A stretch of 64,000 nucleotides of DNA from Theobroma cacao (lineage: Eukaryota > Streptophyta > Magnoliopsida > Malvales > Malvaceae): contig NC_030859.1 in the NCBI RefSeq assembly GCF_000208745.1, forward strand, positions 5,018,250 to 5,082,249, given 5' to 3'. Of this stretch, positions 48,908 through 59,989 are shown one piece after another (position 1 is the stretch's first letter; each line of letters starts with the position of its first letter). The translations under genes and the position numbers were made by a program. The notes beneath the pieces were generated by a model that saw only the letters and a program-made list of their open reading frames with translations, had not been told where the DNA came from and did not search any database.

Positions 48908-51692
48908 TGCAGACACACATGCCACCGAAATACACCTGCCAAATATACATAATATGCATTCAACACAAACAAACATTCACACATTCATTCATGCACATGG
49001 TTATATGAGTTTTTGTGATGGTTGCAGCACCAGGCTGAACCGAATCATTCAAATCTATTTGGTTCTGAGGATACTGATCTGAAGAAAGGTATGATTGATG
49101 CACATTATTGGATAATGGGTGATACCTGAAAAAAGAAACTTTTGCATGCTTAAAGGTATTTTCTTTCATTGTACACTGTAGATGGTGAAGATTCTGCCTG
49201 GGGGTGCAAGGTGACTTCAAACCAGAATGCATCTTGGGGTGCAGCAGTTTGTTCTGGGGATAATGATAAAAAAACAGGTATAAGTGATACGTCTTGTTTG
49301 CAAATCAATATTAACTTTTATCAAGAATTTACTTTGTGCTTAGAGTCTATCCTTCTTGTTGTATGATGTAGATGATGCATGTACTGCTTGGGAAAACAAG
49401 GCGACTACAAAGCAGAATTCAGCATGGGCTACAGGTGGCAGTGATCAAGTTGATAATTGGGACAGTTGGAATAAAGCTGCTGCCAAGACTGACTCTGGCA
49501 GTGGTGCATCTGATGCTTGGGGTAAAGCTATAACCTCTAGTGGAGATCCATCAGGTGCTTCAAAAGATGTTGGAGGCAGCTGGGGTCAAGCAAAACTTAA
49601 AATTGGAAATCCTGCTGATTCCTCAAATATCACCTCTTGGGAGAAAGATAAAAATATGAATGTTGGTGATGACAGTTGGAAAAAGTCAGAAAGTTGGGAT
49701 AAAGGAAAGAATGTCACTCAAAACTTATCTGGTGTGTGGGACAATGCAGCTGCTAAAAAGAATCAACCAAATTTGTGGGGCAAAGGTAAAGATGTGGTTG
49801 AGGCAGGATCATGGGAGAAGAATGGAAACTCAAGTGTTAGACAGGGCCATTGGAACAATAATGCTTTAGGATCAAATCAACGAGAAAGTTGGGGTAAAAA
49901 GAATGATGCTGGTGGTAGCGAAGACAATACTTGGGGTAAAGCTGCAGAGAAGTGGAGCAATAAAGATGATTCTGGTGGAAGCAAGGGAAACTGGGGAAGC
50001 TCAACACTTGCGGCAGAAAATGCAAAGGGAGGTTGGGGAAGTGCAGGTGCATGTTTGACCAAACCAGAAGCAGTGAGCACTGATGAATCTAGCGGCTGGA
50101 AGAAAGCCAATGATTTCAGTGGGAATCAAACTACGAACTGGGACTGCAAGAAAGATGCAAGTGAATGTGCAACAGGTTGGACAAAAGGTGGATCCCATGA
50201 GTCTGATGGCTGGAATAAAGGAAAGGTCGCTGATGGAGGAACTTCCTGGGGCAAACATGATGGAGGTGAACAACTTGGGGGATCTTCATGGGGTGAACAA
50301 CCTCTTGGAAATGCAGAGAATGATTCCAAGGGCTGGAAGAACCAAAATGATGGTTGGAATAAACCAAGAAGTTCTGGCAGGGATCAGGGATCTGGTGGGT
50401 GGGACAAGGGAAAGATGGAAAGCAAAGATGGTAAAGCTCCTCAGGGTTCTGGTTGGGGTAAGGGAGGCAATTGGAACTCTAATTCTGATGGAGCAAGCCG
50501 GGGTTCTAATTGGGCTAGGAAAGCTGATCCACATGTAGGATCTGGTGAAGCAACTCAAGATTCTATTTGGGGAAAGAAAAGTGATTGGAACTCAGGATCT
50601 GGAGATATGAACCAGGATTCAAACTGGGGTAAGAAAAGCAGTTGGGATGCTGGTTGGAACTCTGGTTCTGGTAGTGCAAACCAGGATCCCAGTTGGGCTA
50701 AGAAAAATGATTTGGATTTTGGATCTGGTGATGCAACCAAAGGTTCTGGTTGGGGAAAGAAAAGTGACTGGAACTCAGGATCTGGGGATGCAAACCAGGA
50801 TTCAGGTTGGAAGAAGAGAAGTGATTGGAACTCTGGAAATGGAAATGAAGACCAAAATGTGACTTTTACTAGTAGGGGAAGTGGTGGAAATTGGAGGGGA
50901 GGTTTTGGTGGTAGGGATAGTTCAGGTAGAGGCTTTAGAGGTAGGGGGAATGCAGACAGAGGAGGTTTTCGGGGTAGAGGTAGATCAGATAGAGGGGGTT
51001 TTCGGGGTGGAGGTGATGGAGGCTATGGTGGTAGAAGTGGTGACAGGGGAGGCTTTGGTGGTAGAGGACGTGGAAGGAGGGATCAAAATGGGGGTTGGAA
51101 CAATGGTGATTCTGGTGAAGATAAGTCTTTCAGCTGGAACAAAGAGGCAAACAACAGTGAAGGGTGGAAAAGTAATAATGAAGTGAAGTGTAACCAAGGC
51201 TGGAATGGTAGAACAGGTCCCGGAGATAAAGCTAAGACTTGGAATCAATCAAATGCTGATCAAGGAGGCCAATCTTCCATTTGGAATCAATCGAATGATG
51301 TAAAACAAGGTGGCTGGAATAAAGGCACTGGTTCAACTAATGAAGCAGATGGGAGTGAGGATAACAACTGGAAGTCTTCCAGTTCATCTGCTCGAACCAA
51401 ATGTTCTAGCTGGAACCATCCAACAGGCAGCAAGGAAATTAATGAAGGTAACAATCAAGGACCTGGCTCTGCTGGAGGCTCGGATAACCAAGGATCAGGC
51501 TGGAACAGAGGAGCAGGCTCTGGAGATCAAGCTAGGACTTGGAATCAATCAAATGCTGCCGATGGAGGCCCATCTTCTGGTTGGAATGAGTCAAAAGATG
51601 TAGAAGAAACTAGCGGGAATCGAGATTCATGGGGTAAGGCAGCATCAAGTTCTTGGGAACAGGGTAGTGGTAGTAGCAGGGGAGGATGGTAA
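41070..51692 (+). CDS. KTF1: KTF1 / SPT5-like RNA-directed DNA methylation factor, 19 exons
   Basis: KTF1 (SPT5L, RDM3) works with RNA polymerase V in the nucleus: its NGN/KOW part contacts the polymerase or transcript and its WG/GW-rich tail binds ARGONAUTE4. Exons: 41070-41241, 42607-42851, 42963-43118, 43214-43372, 43459-43542, 44744-44811, 44906-45241, 45327-45378, 45447-45602, 45703-45849, 45926-46028, 46127-46276, 46366-46420, 46527-46588, 48053-48107, 48810-48846, 49028-49088, 49182-49277, 49372-51692. They sum to 4515 bases, 1504 residues (Arabidopsis ~1490, recalled), and every phase fits. Domains: basic N-terminus with GVLQFFED; acidic stretch; NGN ~131-225 (VGRERHSAFCLMQKFIDM); KOWs ~226-262, ~400-425, ~464-515 and ~570-612 (GPLKGYLCRVL); then exon 19 with at least 25 WG/GW motifs and an RGG/Gly-rich island. 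Exon 16, with donor TCG|GTTGGT, is the least certain join. No break in the frame was found, so it looks functional. Confidence 0.92.
41690..42155 (+). repeat. Diverged tandem duplication in KTF1 intron 1
   Basis: About 160 bases at 41697-41860 and 41982-42150 share AGCTTATTxGGTAAAGxAGTxATGATTTGGG, GAAGAT-TTTGTT, AAAGGGTTTTGAGG and GTGCAxGAGG. The spacing is ~287 bp. It lies inside the 1365-base first intron, and no function is apparent. Confidence 0.65.
46656..47766. mobile_element. 1.1-kb fold-back (long-TIR) element in KTF1 intron 14
   Basis: The ends are inverted copies. The left opens TTGATGCACTGACAGTATA and the right closes CGCTGTCAGTGCATCCA. The match continues through TGCCACCTCA / TGAGGTGGCA and, further in, AAATTCTTAATxTTGATTCTT and its complement, for about 250 bases on each side. 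Each end also holds a smaller hairpin (left CTGACAGTATATA / TATACACTGTCAG, 46665-46694; right around 47727-47757). The centre (~46950-47510) has no transposase; the frame 46976-47230 shows no known domain. A clear target duplication is not visible (only ATAT on both sides). I infer a non-autonomous DNA element. Whether it is Mutator-like, fold-back or CACTA-derived is open. Confidence 0.75.
48867..48906 (+). repeat. Compound (CT)n(CA)n microsatellite in KTF1 intron 16
   Basis: About 11 CT units are followed by about eight CA units, ~20 bases after the exon 16 donor. A pyrimidine-rich repeat this close to a weak donor could influence splicing, although that is only a possibility. Confidence 0.85.
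50869..51105 (+). other. RGG / glycine-rich island inside the KTF1 WG platform
   Basis: This segment encodes about 75 residues rich in Gly, Arg, Asp and Phe, with repeats of RGGFRGRG and GGFGGRG. It splits the Trp-Gly repeats into a long N-terminal and a shorter C-terminal part. RGG stretches commonly bind RNA or are arginine-methylated, so it may add nucleic-acid contact to the ARGONAUTE hook. Confidence 0.85.
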
Positions 51693-52706
51693 TTATCATT
51701 TAAATACTTGCACATTTGCTTGCCAAAGGTTTTGAGTGCTGTAGAAACTTTATTTTGTTCTCTTGCACAGTTAGGTTCTGAAGCTGTAATGCCTCCATGA
51801 AAGACAATGTTTATAACCTGTAATGCTTTTGCATTTCGTACTGTGTGGAGCTCAGGAAAGCCCCGAGTTTCATTTTCAGGCAGTAGGTGCACCGACTAGT
51901 GTGACGAATTTTCTGTAATTACAGTAACTGCTTTATGTTCCTTTAAAGGTTATGCATATAATGTCCAGGATTGAAGGATTTAATGTTTTCACAAGCTGTG
52001 TTATTTATTTTCTGCTGACTCATTGAATCCCCTGTGAGCTGTGCTGGAAGGGTTCTGCTGGTCATGTTTTCCACTGCATTAAGCTTCTGCTGTTGGAGAT
52101 GAAGAGAACTAAGATGGAGAAATATATAGCATGAACTACAGAAGCATTGACCTTTTTTCTTTTCTTTTAATGGAAAGGAATTGGATGGTTTGAATTATGT
52201 GTATTTGTTCTCTGTAGGGTATTCCATCTTAAGTAAATGGACAGGTTTGTGAGAGTGGGAACCCTTCAAACATCACCAATTTGTCGGATACAGCTTCTGG
52301 AAATGACATTTGACATCAATGCTTCAAGTGTAATAATAGTTAGTTTTCACGTTACAATTACCACTCCGCCCATCACGGCCTCAGTGGCAGTAGCTCAAAT
52401 AAAAGATGCAAAGCAGTTGAAAACTGAGTTTGGTAACACTTGATAAAAATGACATGGACCATCCTTTTGGCTCTTGTTAGTAAATAAGTAATACTGAAAA
52501 AAGAATGCACTAAATAAGCTTGGGTAACATTACTAAGAAAAATTGTATTGTATTTTGGTGTTTATCTTATAAACTTTGGTCTATAAACCTTGTCTCTACT
52601 TCTCAACCAATAGATTAATTACCCAAATCCTTACAAAATCGATGAGTAGGAGAATTAAAAAAGAAAAAAAATAATAATTGTTTTAAAATAAAAGAACACT
52701 AGCGAA
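51693..52706. other. KTF1 3' UTR and intergenic sequence
   Basis: The KTF1 3' UTR probably extends to ~52000, but no single clear polyadenylation signal stands out. There is no gene between there and the tRNA; the small frame 52237-52443 has no recognisable motif. Confidence 0.45.
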
Positions 52707-52779
52707 GCCGTCTTAGCTCAGCCGGTAGAGCGCATGGCTTTTAACCATGTGGTCGTGGGTTCGATTCCCACAGACGGCG
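52707..52779 (+). tRNA. tRNA-Lys (UUU), nuclear
   Basis: This 73-base cloverleaf has an acceptor stem GCCGTCT pairing with AGACGGC, D-arm GCTC...GAGC, anticodon stem CATGG/CCATG with loop CTTTTAA (anticodon TTT at 52740-52742), and T-arm GTGGG-TTCGATT-CCCAC. The internal promoter boxes are intact: A box TAGCTCAGCCGG and B box GGTTCGATTCC. There is no intron and no encoded CCA. A TTTT run at 52792-52795 can serve as the RNA polymerase III stop. All stems pair, so the gene looks functional. Confidence 0.97.
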
Positions 52780-53880
52780 GCTGTTGAATATTTTCAAATT
52801 TTTAAATTACATTTTCTTTTCTCTTTCCTTTGGTTTTCCTAAAGAGCAATGATCAGAGAGAAACATTTTGGTTCTTTACCTCAGCAGATACTTTGGGTGT
52901 ATTACTCCTAGCTGTTAAGAGAAAGAGAGAGCAATGCAGCATTTTCAATAGGAAACTGAAGCTCTATTTATTCCAAATTATTTTTAATTATGATAAATTG
53001 AGAGGAATGGAATCATAATAAAAATCAAGGAAATATCTAAATGAACGATGACAGACAACAAGCCCTTGCAAATAGTGTTTCAATCTGTCTCTCAAACTGA
53101 TTGAATCAAATTATAATCTACTACTAGTATTATAAACATTCATCAAATTATCATATTGTTCCAGAGTCTGACTTTATGGTTCAATAATTTAATACAAATT
53201 ACAAAAATATTATATAATAAATATGTAATAAAACACACTTACTGCCTAATTTGATACTCTAAAATCTACCTCTTAAATTATTTTCTTTCCTTCATTTTTG
53301 CATTGATTGAGAATTAGACTTGGGTCCACTTGACCACCAAACCTTTTACCTACCATGGTAGAAGAAATCAACAAATTTTCTTGGTCCATAATTGGGATTC
53401 CTTTAGATGTACAGGGCAATCTTGCTGTACACTCATGCATGCACACTCAAAAGAAGACCTTCTAAAGCCACCCATAGAATCTGCTAAGGTAGATTGCCAA
53501 AATTTTCCAGTAAGGAGACATGCCATGTCAATTGCACATTATTATCCAAAGAAAAAGGCTAAACAGAAGGAAAAGGAGCAACACAAAAGGGGGGACCCAA
53601 AGGCACTGAATTTGATGTGGAATCTAATATTCCACCTCAGCCAAGCACTTCATATTCATATCCTCTCAATACTCTGCCTTTTTTCTTCAACATTAGCGGA
53701 AGAATCAACAAAAACTAATCAACAGCTACAGATTGTCTGTCGGTGTGCATTTGTTTCTTCGTTAAGTAATTCAGATGGGGACTAGGAACCAAACTAATCA
53801 AAGAAATCTTTCCCATTCTTTCATTTTTATCTAAATTTATAATTGATTTCTTTTCTTTTCTTTTTTTTTTTTTGTAATTT
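52780..53880. other. Intergenic, tRNA to pectate lyase 3' end
   Basis: No gene is seen. The frame 53330-53785 lacks any recognisable domain and is flanked by AT-rich sequence. The right end probably holds the pectate lyase 3' UTR, read on the minus strand (a 13-base T run on the plus strand at ~53861-53873). Confidence 0.45.
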
Positions 53881-56800
53881 CTATAACAATAATAATGATA
53901 ATAATGATGGTAGAGCACCTTGGTTGGTGATAGAATACAAAACCAAAATAATTAGAAGAGACAAAAAGATTGAGGCTATGGATGTGGATGCTGGGGGCAG
54001 TGGTGAGCCGCTCCCGAATATCATTCCAAAGTAGTCGCCATCATCGCCGGACCGTGCACTACCGGTGCTGGTGCTGCTGGACCCACCGCTGCTGTATCCT
54101 GGATAAGAAAAGCTCCCTGTCTCTTCCCTGTACAAATAATTCAACACCAAAATACATAAACTCATGCATCAGACATAAGAATTGAGTTACATGACATAAT
54201 AAGAGTTCTACATTAAACAAAAATAAATGGTGGTTCATTAGATATTTGTATTATAGATATTGTCCCACATTCCAAGTATTTAAACAGAAAAGTTTGCAGG
54301 TTCATAAATAATTGTAAGTTAAGCCTAATCCAGATGCAGACATAATCAAATAGAACCTTTTCAAGAGTACCAAATAATAGCAGCAAACCTTCAAGTGGGT
54401 ATATCAATGGTAGGAAGCAGAAGAAGTGGGTCAGTGATGGGGAAAGAGCATCTTGTGGGGAAAAGGTTTGGTTCTTTTGAATATAACTTTTCATGACTTA
54501 ATTTTGAATTGCAGTTACCATTTTGTGCTGCAAAGAGACAAAAGACACAAAAAGTGCTTGGGAAACAGTATGGTGCTGACCAAAGATTTTAAGGCTCCTC
54601 CATATGGGTGCTGGTGAAAAGAATAAATTAATGACCAAAAAGAAAAAAGATATGGGCAGTTTCAGTGAATAGTAATTGGCCGGAGTGAACAATTCACTTT
54701 TATTTTAATTTCTCTTTTTGGCATTAAATTCAATGCTGATTATGAAATTCAGAAAAAAAGGATTGTTAGAGAAGCTAAAACCATATAGAGGACCCCTGAA
54801 ATGCAGCATAATATGACTAAGACACACAACAAGTTACTATAAAAAACAAGAGAAAAAGGTGTGTTTTCATACCAAATTGCATCCAAATCATTTGCATTTC
54901 CACATTAAGATTCGGTTGTAGCCTATTTAAGATGTGTTTTCATACTAAGACTAACGATTTAGAAAGCATCAAAACTTTGCAGACACTTCTCTTGACCTCA
55001 ATCAACAAAAGTGACGTTTTTCATTTCACACACAATGCAAGGCAAGATTTCATTATCTCCTGCTGCTAAGTAACGACAACAAGTAAAAGGACCTTAAATA
55101 AGAATACGACCATACTAAACATTTATAGATAGAAACTTCTCCAACAGTTTATCGAACTCCTAATATAGTCAATGCATCCTTCTCACTATGGAATCTCACA
55201 TATGCAAACGGTGGTAATAAATGTATCTATCATTATGAACCAGTATCATTGACCAACATAGCTACAGAACCTAATCTAATGTAAAGGAAAACCTCAGGGT
55301 AGTGCTTTTTTCTACACCTGCGCCAAGCCCTCAACTTCATCTCAGTTCCAAAACCAACCTGTCAACCAGATTCATGATAGAATTTTAGGGGTTGGCCTCA
55401 ATTAGTCCATCCACCTCCTTAAGTGGTGACCAACACACAGTGCTGGGGTTCGAGCTATCCAACTTACACCTCCATGAGAAAGGGTATGTGCAAATAGTTA
55501 ACATGCATAACAGAAGGCAAGTAAAAAGGGCCCAGCTAATAGCCAACAGGCCAGAGGGAAGCGCCCCCCCTGTTTTCTTCCCCTACTAATACACCTCCTT
55601 GTCATGTCCAGTTTTATATCAACATCAGACAGTGGGGCCCACATCGAAACAATTAAAAATGATAGGCCCCTACCCTTACTAGCTGGAAAGCAGATCAATG
55701 GGAATATAAACTGGGTCACCTGCCCCAACACGAGTAGAACACCAAAAGATGACCTGGGTGGGTCACTCTCTCTCTCCTACATTTATCCCAAACAAAGGAA
55801 AAAAAAAATACCCTTTTTGCCTTCAGTCCATCTCTAGCAACGATACCCCCTTTTTTCTCATTTTTATCCCTGTTTACACACATGTGCACATGTTTATGGA
55901 TTCTGATTTGGACATTCTTTTTGATAAAGACACTACAACCTTGGATACGCGTTATATAAACGCTAGCACATCTGAAGAAAATAGTTAGAATCTAATTTAT
56001 AAATGAAAGATATCTTCTTCTTTTTTTAAATGATGAATCTTACATTATGTGCTAATTTGTTTGTATAGCATGTACTAATCATGCATGGAAGTGTCATCTA
56101 AATAGTGCATCTTTACTAACCAGCCTCATTGGCAAACCTAATCAATCATTTGATAGAATGACAAGAAAAAGCAAACTAAAAGAGTAATAGAAATACACAA
56201 ACAGGTTAGTATTTATTATACCATTTCTTTTGTTTATCGTATTGAAGCAGATAAAAAGGGATAAAACAGAAGTGACAGCAAATATGTATGGAGAAATGAT
56301 GATAGGAAAAACCTAGATAAATTAGAATAATTGGGAGAAGAAACCGTCCATCTAAAAATATGTCAGTTCTTGACAAACTGAAGGGTAAGAACAGATATAC
56401 CCTTCAACAGATATTGCAGTTGATGGGCATTTTATTAAATCTTTACCCTTAATCAGCGTGAAAAGTTTTGACTTCACAAAGGGTAATTTCAAAAATCAGA
56501 CTTGGGGGTTTTGGTGTTAAGGCTTTTGCAGCAAGTGGTACCACCTATGCTTGCATAGCCCAAAAACTGGTCTCAAGGAAGAAAATAGTTAAAAAAACAA
56601 ACACGAGAACCAAAGAGAATCCAATGGTCAAAAAACAAGAATCAAAGAGTAGATACACCCTTAAAGGAATGTACTGTTACATGATTACCCTAAAAAGGGG
56701 TCGACCTTCCCCATGCCAGCATAGAAAAGGCACATGGATTAAGACAACTGAACTGTAATAAGGCTGAAAGGTTGTGGTCTCAGACAGATTCCCAACACAC

Positions 56801-59800
56801 GCGTGATCACGTGCTTCTATGTAAAAAAAAGGTCTAAAAGACAGTAACTGAAATGAATTAGTATGAACAAGACTTAACTTCCAAACTAAAGAATATTTTA
56901 ATTCTCTAAACACAAGACAGCAAGGGTTGTTTAACACAACGAGGCACCCACTCATTAACTAAAAGTTGAAACTGGCTTTTATTTAGAACTTTGTCTGACC
57001 AGGAGGGTTCAATGCATGGTTAATTGCAACAAAAAAAAAACCTGGCAAGCAATAAGTGACAACGGGCATTTTCGTAAATAAGAGATGTAAAGACAAAACA
57101 ACCCTACTTCGTAATCCAACCACATGATAAATCTTACTTTCAGTAGTTTCTTGCACCAACTAATCTAAAATCTAAGGCTTTAAGTTAGAGCAAGGACAGT
57201 TAGAAGTGAGAGGAAATTCAGTTATTTATTGGGGCTTCAGATTATTACCTAGCCTCACCGAAAACGCCAGCGTTGAAAGTGAGCTGTTCAATGAGAGCAG
57301 CAGACTTGGGCTCCACACTGGAAGCTTTTGCATACTGAGCGCTTAAGCCAGCTCCAGAGGGCACAAAGTATGCTCCATTTACCATTAAGTCCCCCTCTGT
57401 CCTCCAGTTCCAGCCTGTCCAGTCTTTCTCGTCTGTGTCCACTCGCTTCGTCACCTGTTTAAAAAACCTACACCGTCAGGATATTGCATTACACGCGCCC
57501 AATAAGGCAAGTTCAAATATGTACCAGGATTCTAAATAATAAAGGGCTGCTGCTTTTGTGCAAGGTGGGTTTTAATAGAAAGGGGAAGCTGTAAAAAGTT
57601 GGCAGCCAAGCCTCTCAGGGCTTGACCGTAAGCATATAAAATAGGTGGCATGCACTACTATCCCTCAGACAATAGCAGTAAACAAAATGTAAAAACAGGG
57701 TGGTTTTCCCATGGGCAGCCTGGTAGGTTCTTTGGCATTTTTAGTCAAATAAGCTCTCTATATAACATGCAGCATGATCTTGGCACGTTCTAGCGCTCGA
57801 AAGGTACATTTTGCACCATTGAAGATGGAAAACATGAAGCTCAGTCACTAACCTGACTAGACAGAGCAATAAACTTAAGTGGGATTTTGGTAAAACTTGA
57901 AGCTTGGGAAGTTTGAATAGAGGCCGTTAATACATTGAAAATTGTGCATTCAAAGCTTTCTCCTTGTGCTTTTTCTAACATTGTAGGCTCCACTATCAGG
58001 GAGGGGGTGGGGGTGGGAGACAGCTTCTCTACAAATCTAATACACTTTTAATCACTTTCCCAGTTTTCACTCAAATCTTTGCTCACTTTTCTCACTTTTG
58101 CAACCCTCCATGCTCCATTGTCCCAACATCCACGCGCCACCGCTGCGAGTGTGGATTAGGGAAGAGCCCCACTTGCAAAATATTCATTTCCCAAAACACA
58201 AGTCAAAAGGTTTCACGAGACAGCCACCAAGAATCATTAATCAATCATAAATTTACTATCACCTCTTAACTCAAAACATTCTAAACCAAAATGTAAAAAG
58301 AAAAACAATTAACCAATCAAATAAAATGTGAATACCTCTTTAGCATTGGGGTCCCCTGGTGCAGTATATCGATTCCCCTGACTATTGATGGTAGGGTTTG
58401 CACTACCACCGATAGCATACATTTCCCATGCAGTAAAATCATTGTTCACCACGTGTATATACCCCCGCCGGCACCTTGGCATTCTTTGCACCAACCCTTG
58501 TCCGAAGTGATTAAAAGCTATGGTCACCTGCATTCCGGAATCAGGCAAATACCTAAAAAAAGGAAATAAAAATAAGATTCTAAAAATTAAAAATGTATAT
58601 AGAAGCAAAATCCCATCAATATATTGAAACTCATCTATTAAAACGTCTCAAAATTTAATTCATTTTGATTAGAGGAATTGAGAATGCAGACAGTGAAAGT
58701 ACCTGTCATCATGGCCCAGAAGCATAACTTCATCATGGTGAGAAAAGTAGTTATTACTAATGGTAATCCCGGTGGACCCCATGATAGCATCGATCAGGCC
58801 ATCAGTGCAGTAACTAAGGGAGCAATGATCAATCCAGAGCTTCTGAGAACTAAATATGGAAATCCCATCACCGTCCGACCGCCCTCTCCATCCAACGTGA
58901 GTTGGAGATGAAGCAATGTCAGTGTTCCCCGAAGGCTTACAATGGTGTACATGGATGTTATGGATGATGACATGAGACACATACTGCAAAGTTATACACC
59001 CATTTCCGGTGATATGAACGTTGGCTCCCCGGCCATCGACGGTTTTGTATGAGTTGAAAATCAGCTCATGTTTGAGCTTGATGACCATGTTGGTTGAGAA
59101 GATGATCCATAGGGGTTCGTTTTGGATGACAGCGTGACGGAGAGTGCCCGGCTTGGGGTTAGCAGGGTTGCTGTCGGAGGAATCTGTGACGGTGTAGATC
59201 CGGCCACCTTTTCCACCTAGAGTGCCTTGTGCAAAGCCTATGGAGCAGTCGGCTAAGTGTTGGCGGTTGTTGTACCAGTTTGGGTCGCACCGCCAGCAGT
59301 CGTCGATGGGGTTTCCAGTGCGACATTGGTCTTTTTGGGTTACAGACAGGGCTTGTCTTCTTGACAAGGACACGTTTAACCTCCTACAAGGGAAAAAAGC
59401 AAAGATTTTGAGAAAATGTGAGCGGATTTTTTTGAGGAAACAGGGGAGAAAAACAGAGTATTCTGTTTATTAAAATGTGGTATATGAGAAAAAGGGGGCT
59501 AGATTTTCTTTTCAGTCAGAATCCTTCAAAAAAGAGGAAAAAGAAAAGGGTTTTGGGTTACAAAACTCTAAAATTGTTTAGAATAAGATGAAATTTTTTT
59601 TTCCTTTATTAGAAAATGCTTTGGGAGAAATCTTTTGAGTATGAAACAAGGAAGAAACAGAGTAGAAAAAAATGTGGTATCAAAGAAAATGTGGCTACAT
59701 GTTTTCCAGTCAAAATCCTTGAAAAAAAGACTAGACCCACAAGAGTGGGGTTTTGGGTCATTAAAACTCTAAAATGGGTAAGAAAATTTAGTTTTTAAAA

Positions 59801-59989
59801 ACAAAATCTTGGGAGAAACCAAAATGCAAAACCCCAGAAAGTTCAAAAGAGGGCTTACCTTTGAACATCTTGAACAACGGATTCAGGGTCAGGGTGCTGG
59901 TGAGGGAGGCTAAGATTGAAGGCAGCTCTGGCAATGGAAGAGACAGAACCCAGTGTGCATATTAAGAGAATGCAGGTTAAAGGAAGCAT
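53881..59989 (-). CDS. Secreted pectate lyase (PL1 family) with optional C-terminal tail, five exons
   Basis: Pectate lyases cleave de-esterified homogalacturonan in the cell wall by Ca2+-dependent beta-elimination. Minus-strand exons: 59989-59859, 59383-58703, 58552-58336, 57454-57249 and 54127-53881. They total 1482 bases, 493 residues, and all phases fit. Exon 1 encodes a signal peptide ([20 protein letters not shown]) and [12 protein letters not shown]. Exon 2 has the plant PL1 signature [14 protein letters not shown], then [49 protein letters not shown] and the Ca/active-site region [20 protein letters not shown] and [14 protein letters not shown]. Exon 3 has [18 protein letters not shown], including the RxPxxR catalytic pattern. 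Exon 4 ends the catalytic domain. Exon 5 adds a Ser/Gly-rich linker, small residues ([10 protein letters not shown]) and a long hydrophobic end, which would suit GPI anchoring. The fourth intron is 3.1 kb; exon 5 is the least certain part. Confidence 0.9.
54128..57248 (-). other. Large fourth intron of the pectate lyase gene
   Basis: This is a 3121-base intron bounded by GTAATA (minus strand, at 57248) and TTTGTACAG (at 54128). No embedded gene or transposon was recognised. Local features include a C run (55565-55570) and CT-rich patches near 55768. The donor context AG|GTAATAA is weak after position 4 and contains a TAA that would end the protein if the intron were kept. Confidence 0.7.

Noticed and set aside
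49660..51892. Many open frames overlapping the last KTF1 exon on both strands
   Set aside because: They are shadows of the repetitive Gly/Trp/Ser-rich reading frame; the true frame is fixed by splicing phase from upstream exons.
57245..57454. Treating the fourth pectate lyase exon as the true end of the protein
   Set aside because: The catalytic domain is complete here, but an in-phase acceptor at 54128 and a plausible GPI-type tail fit the longer model; kept as an alternative form in the findings.
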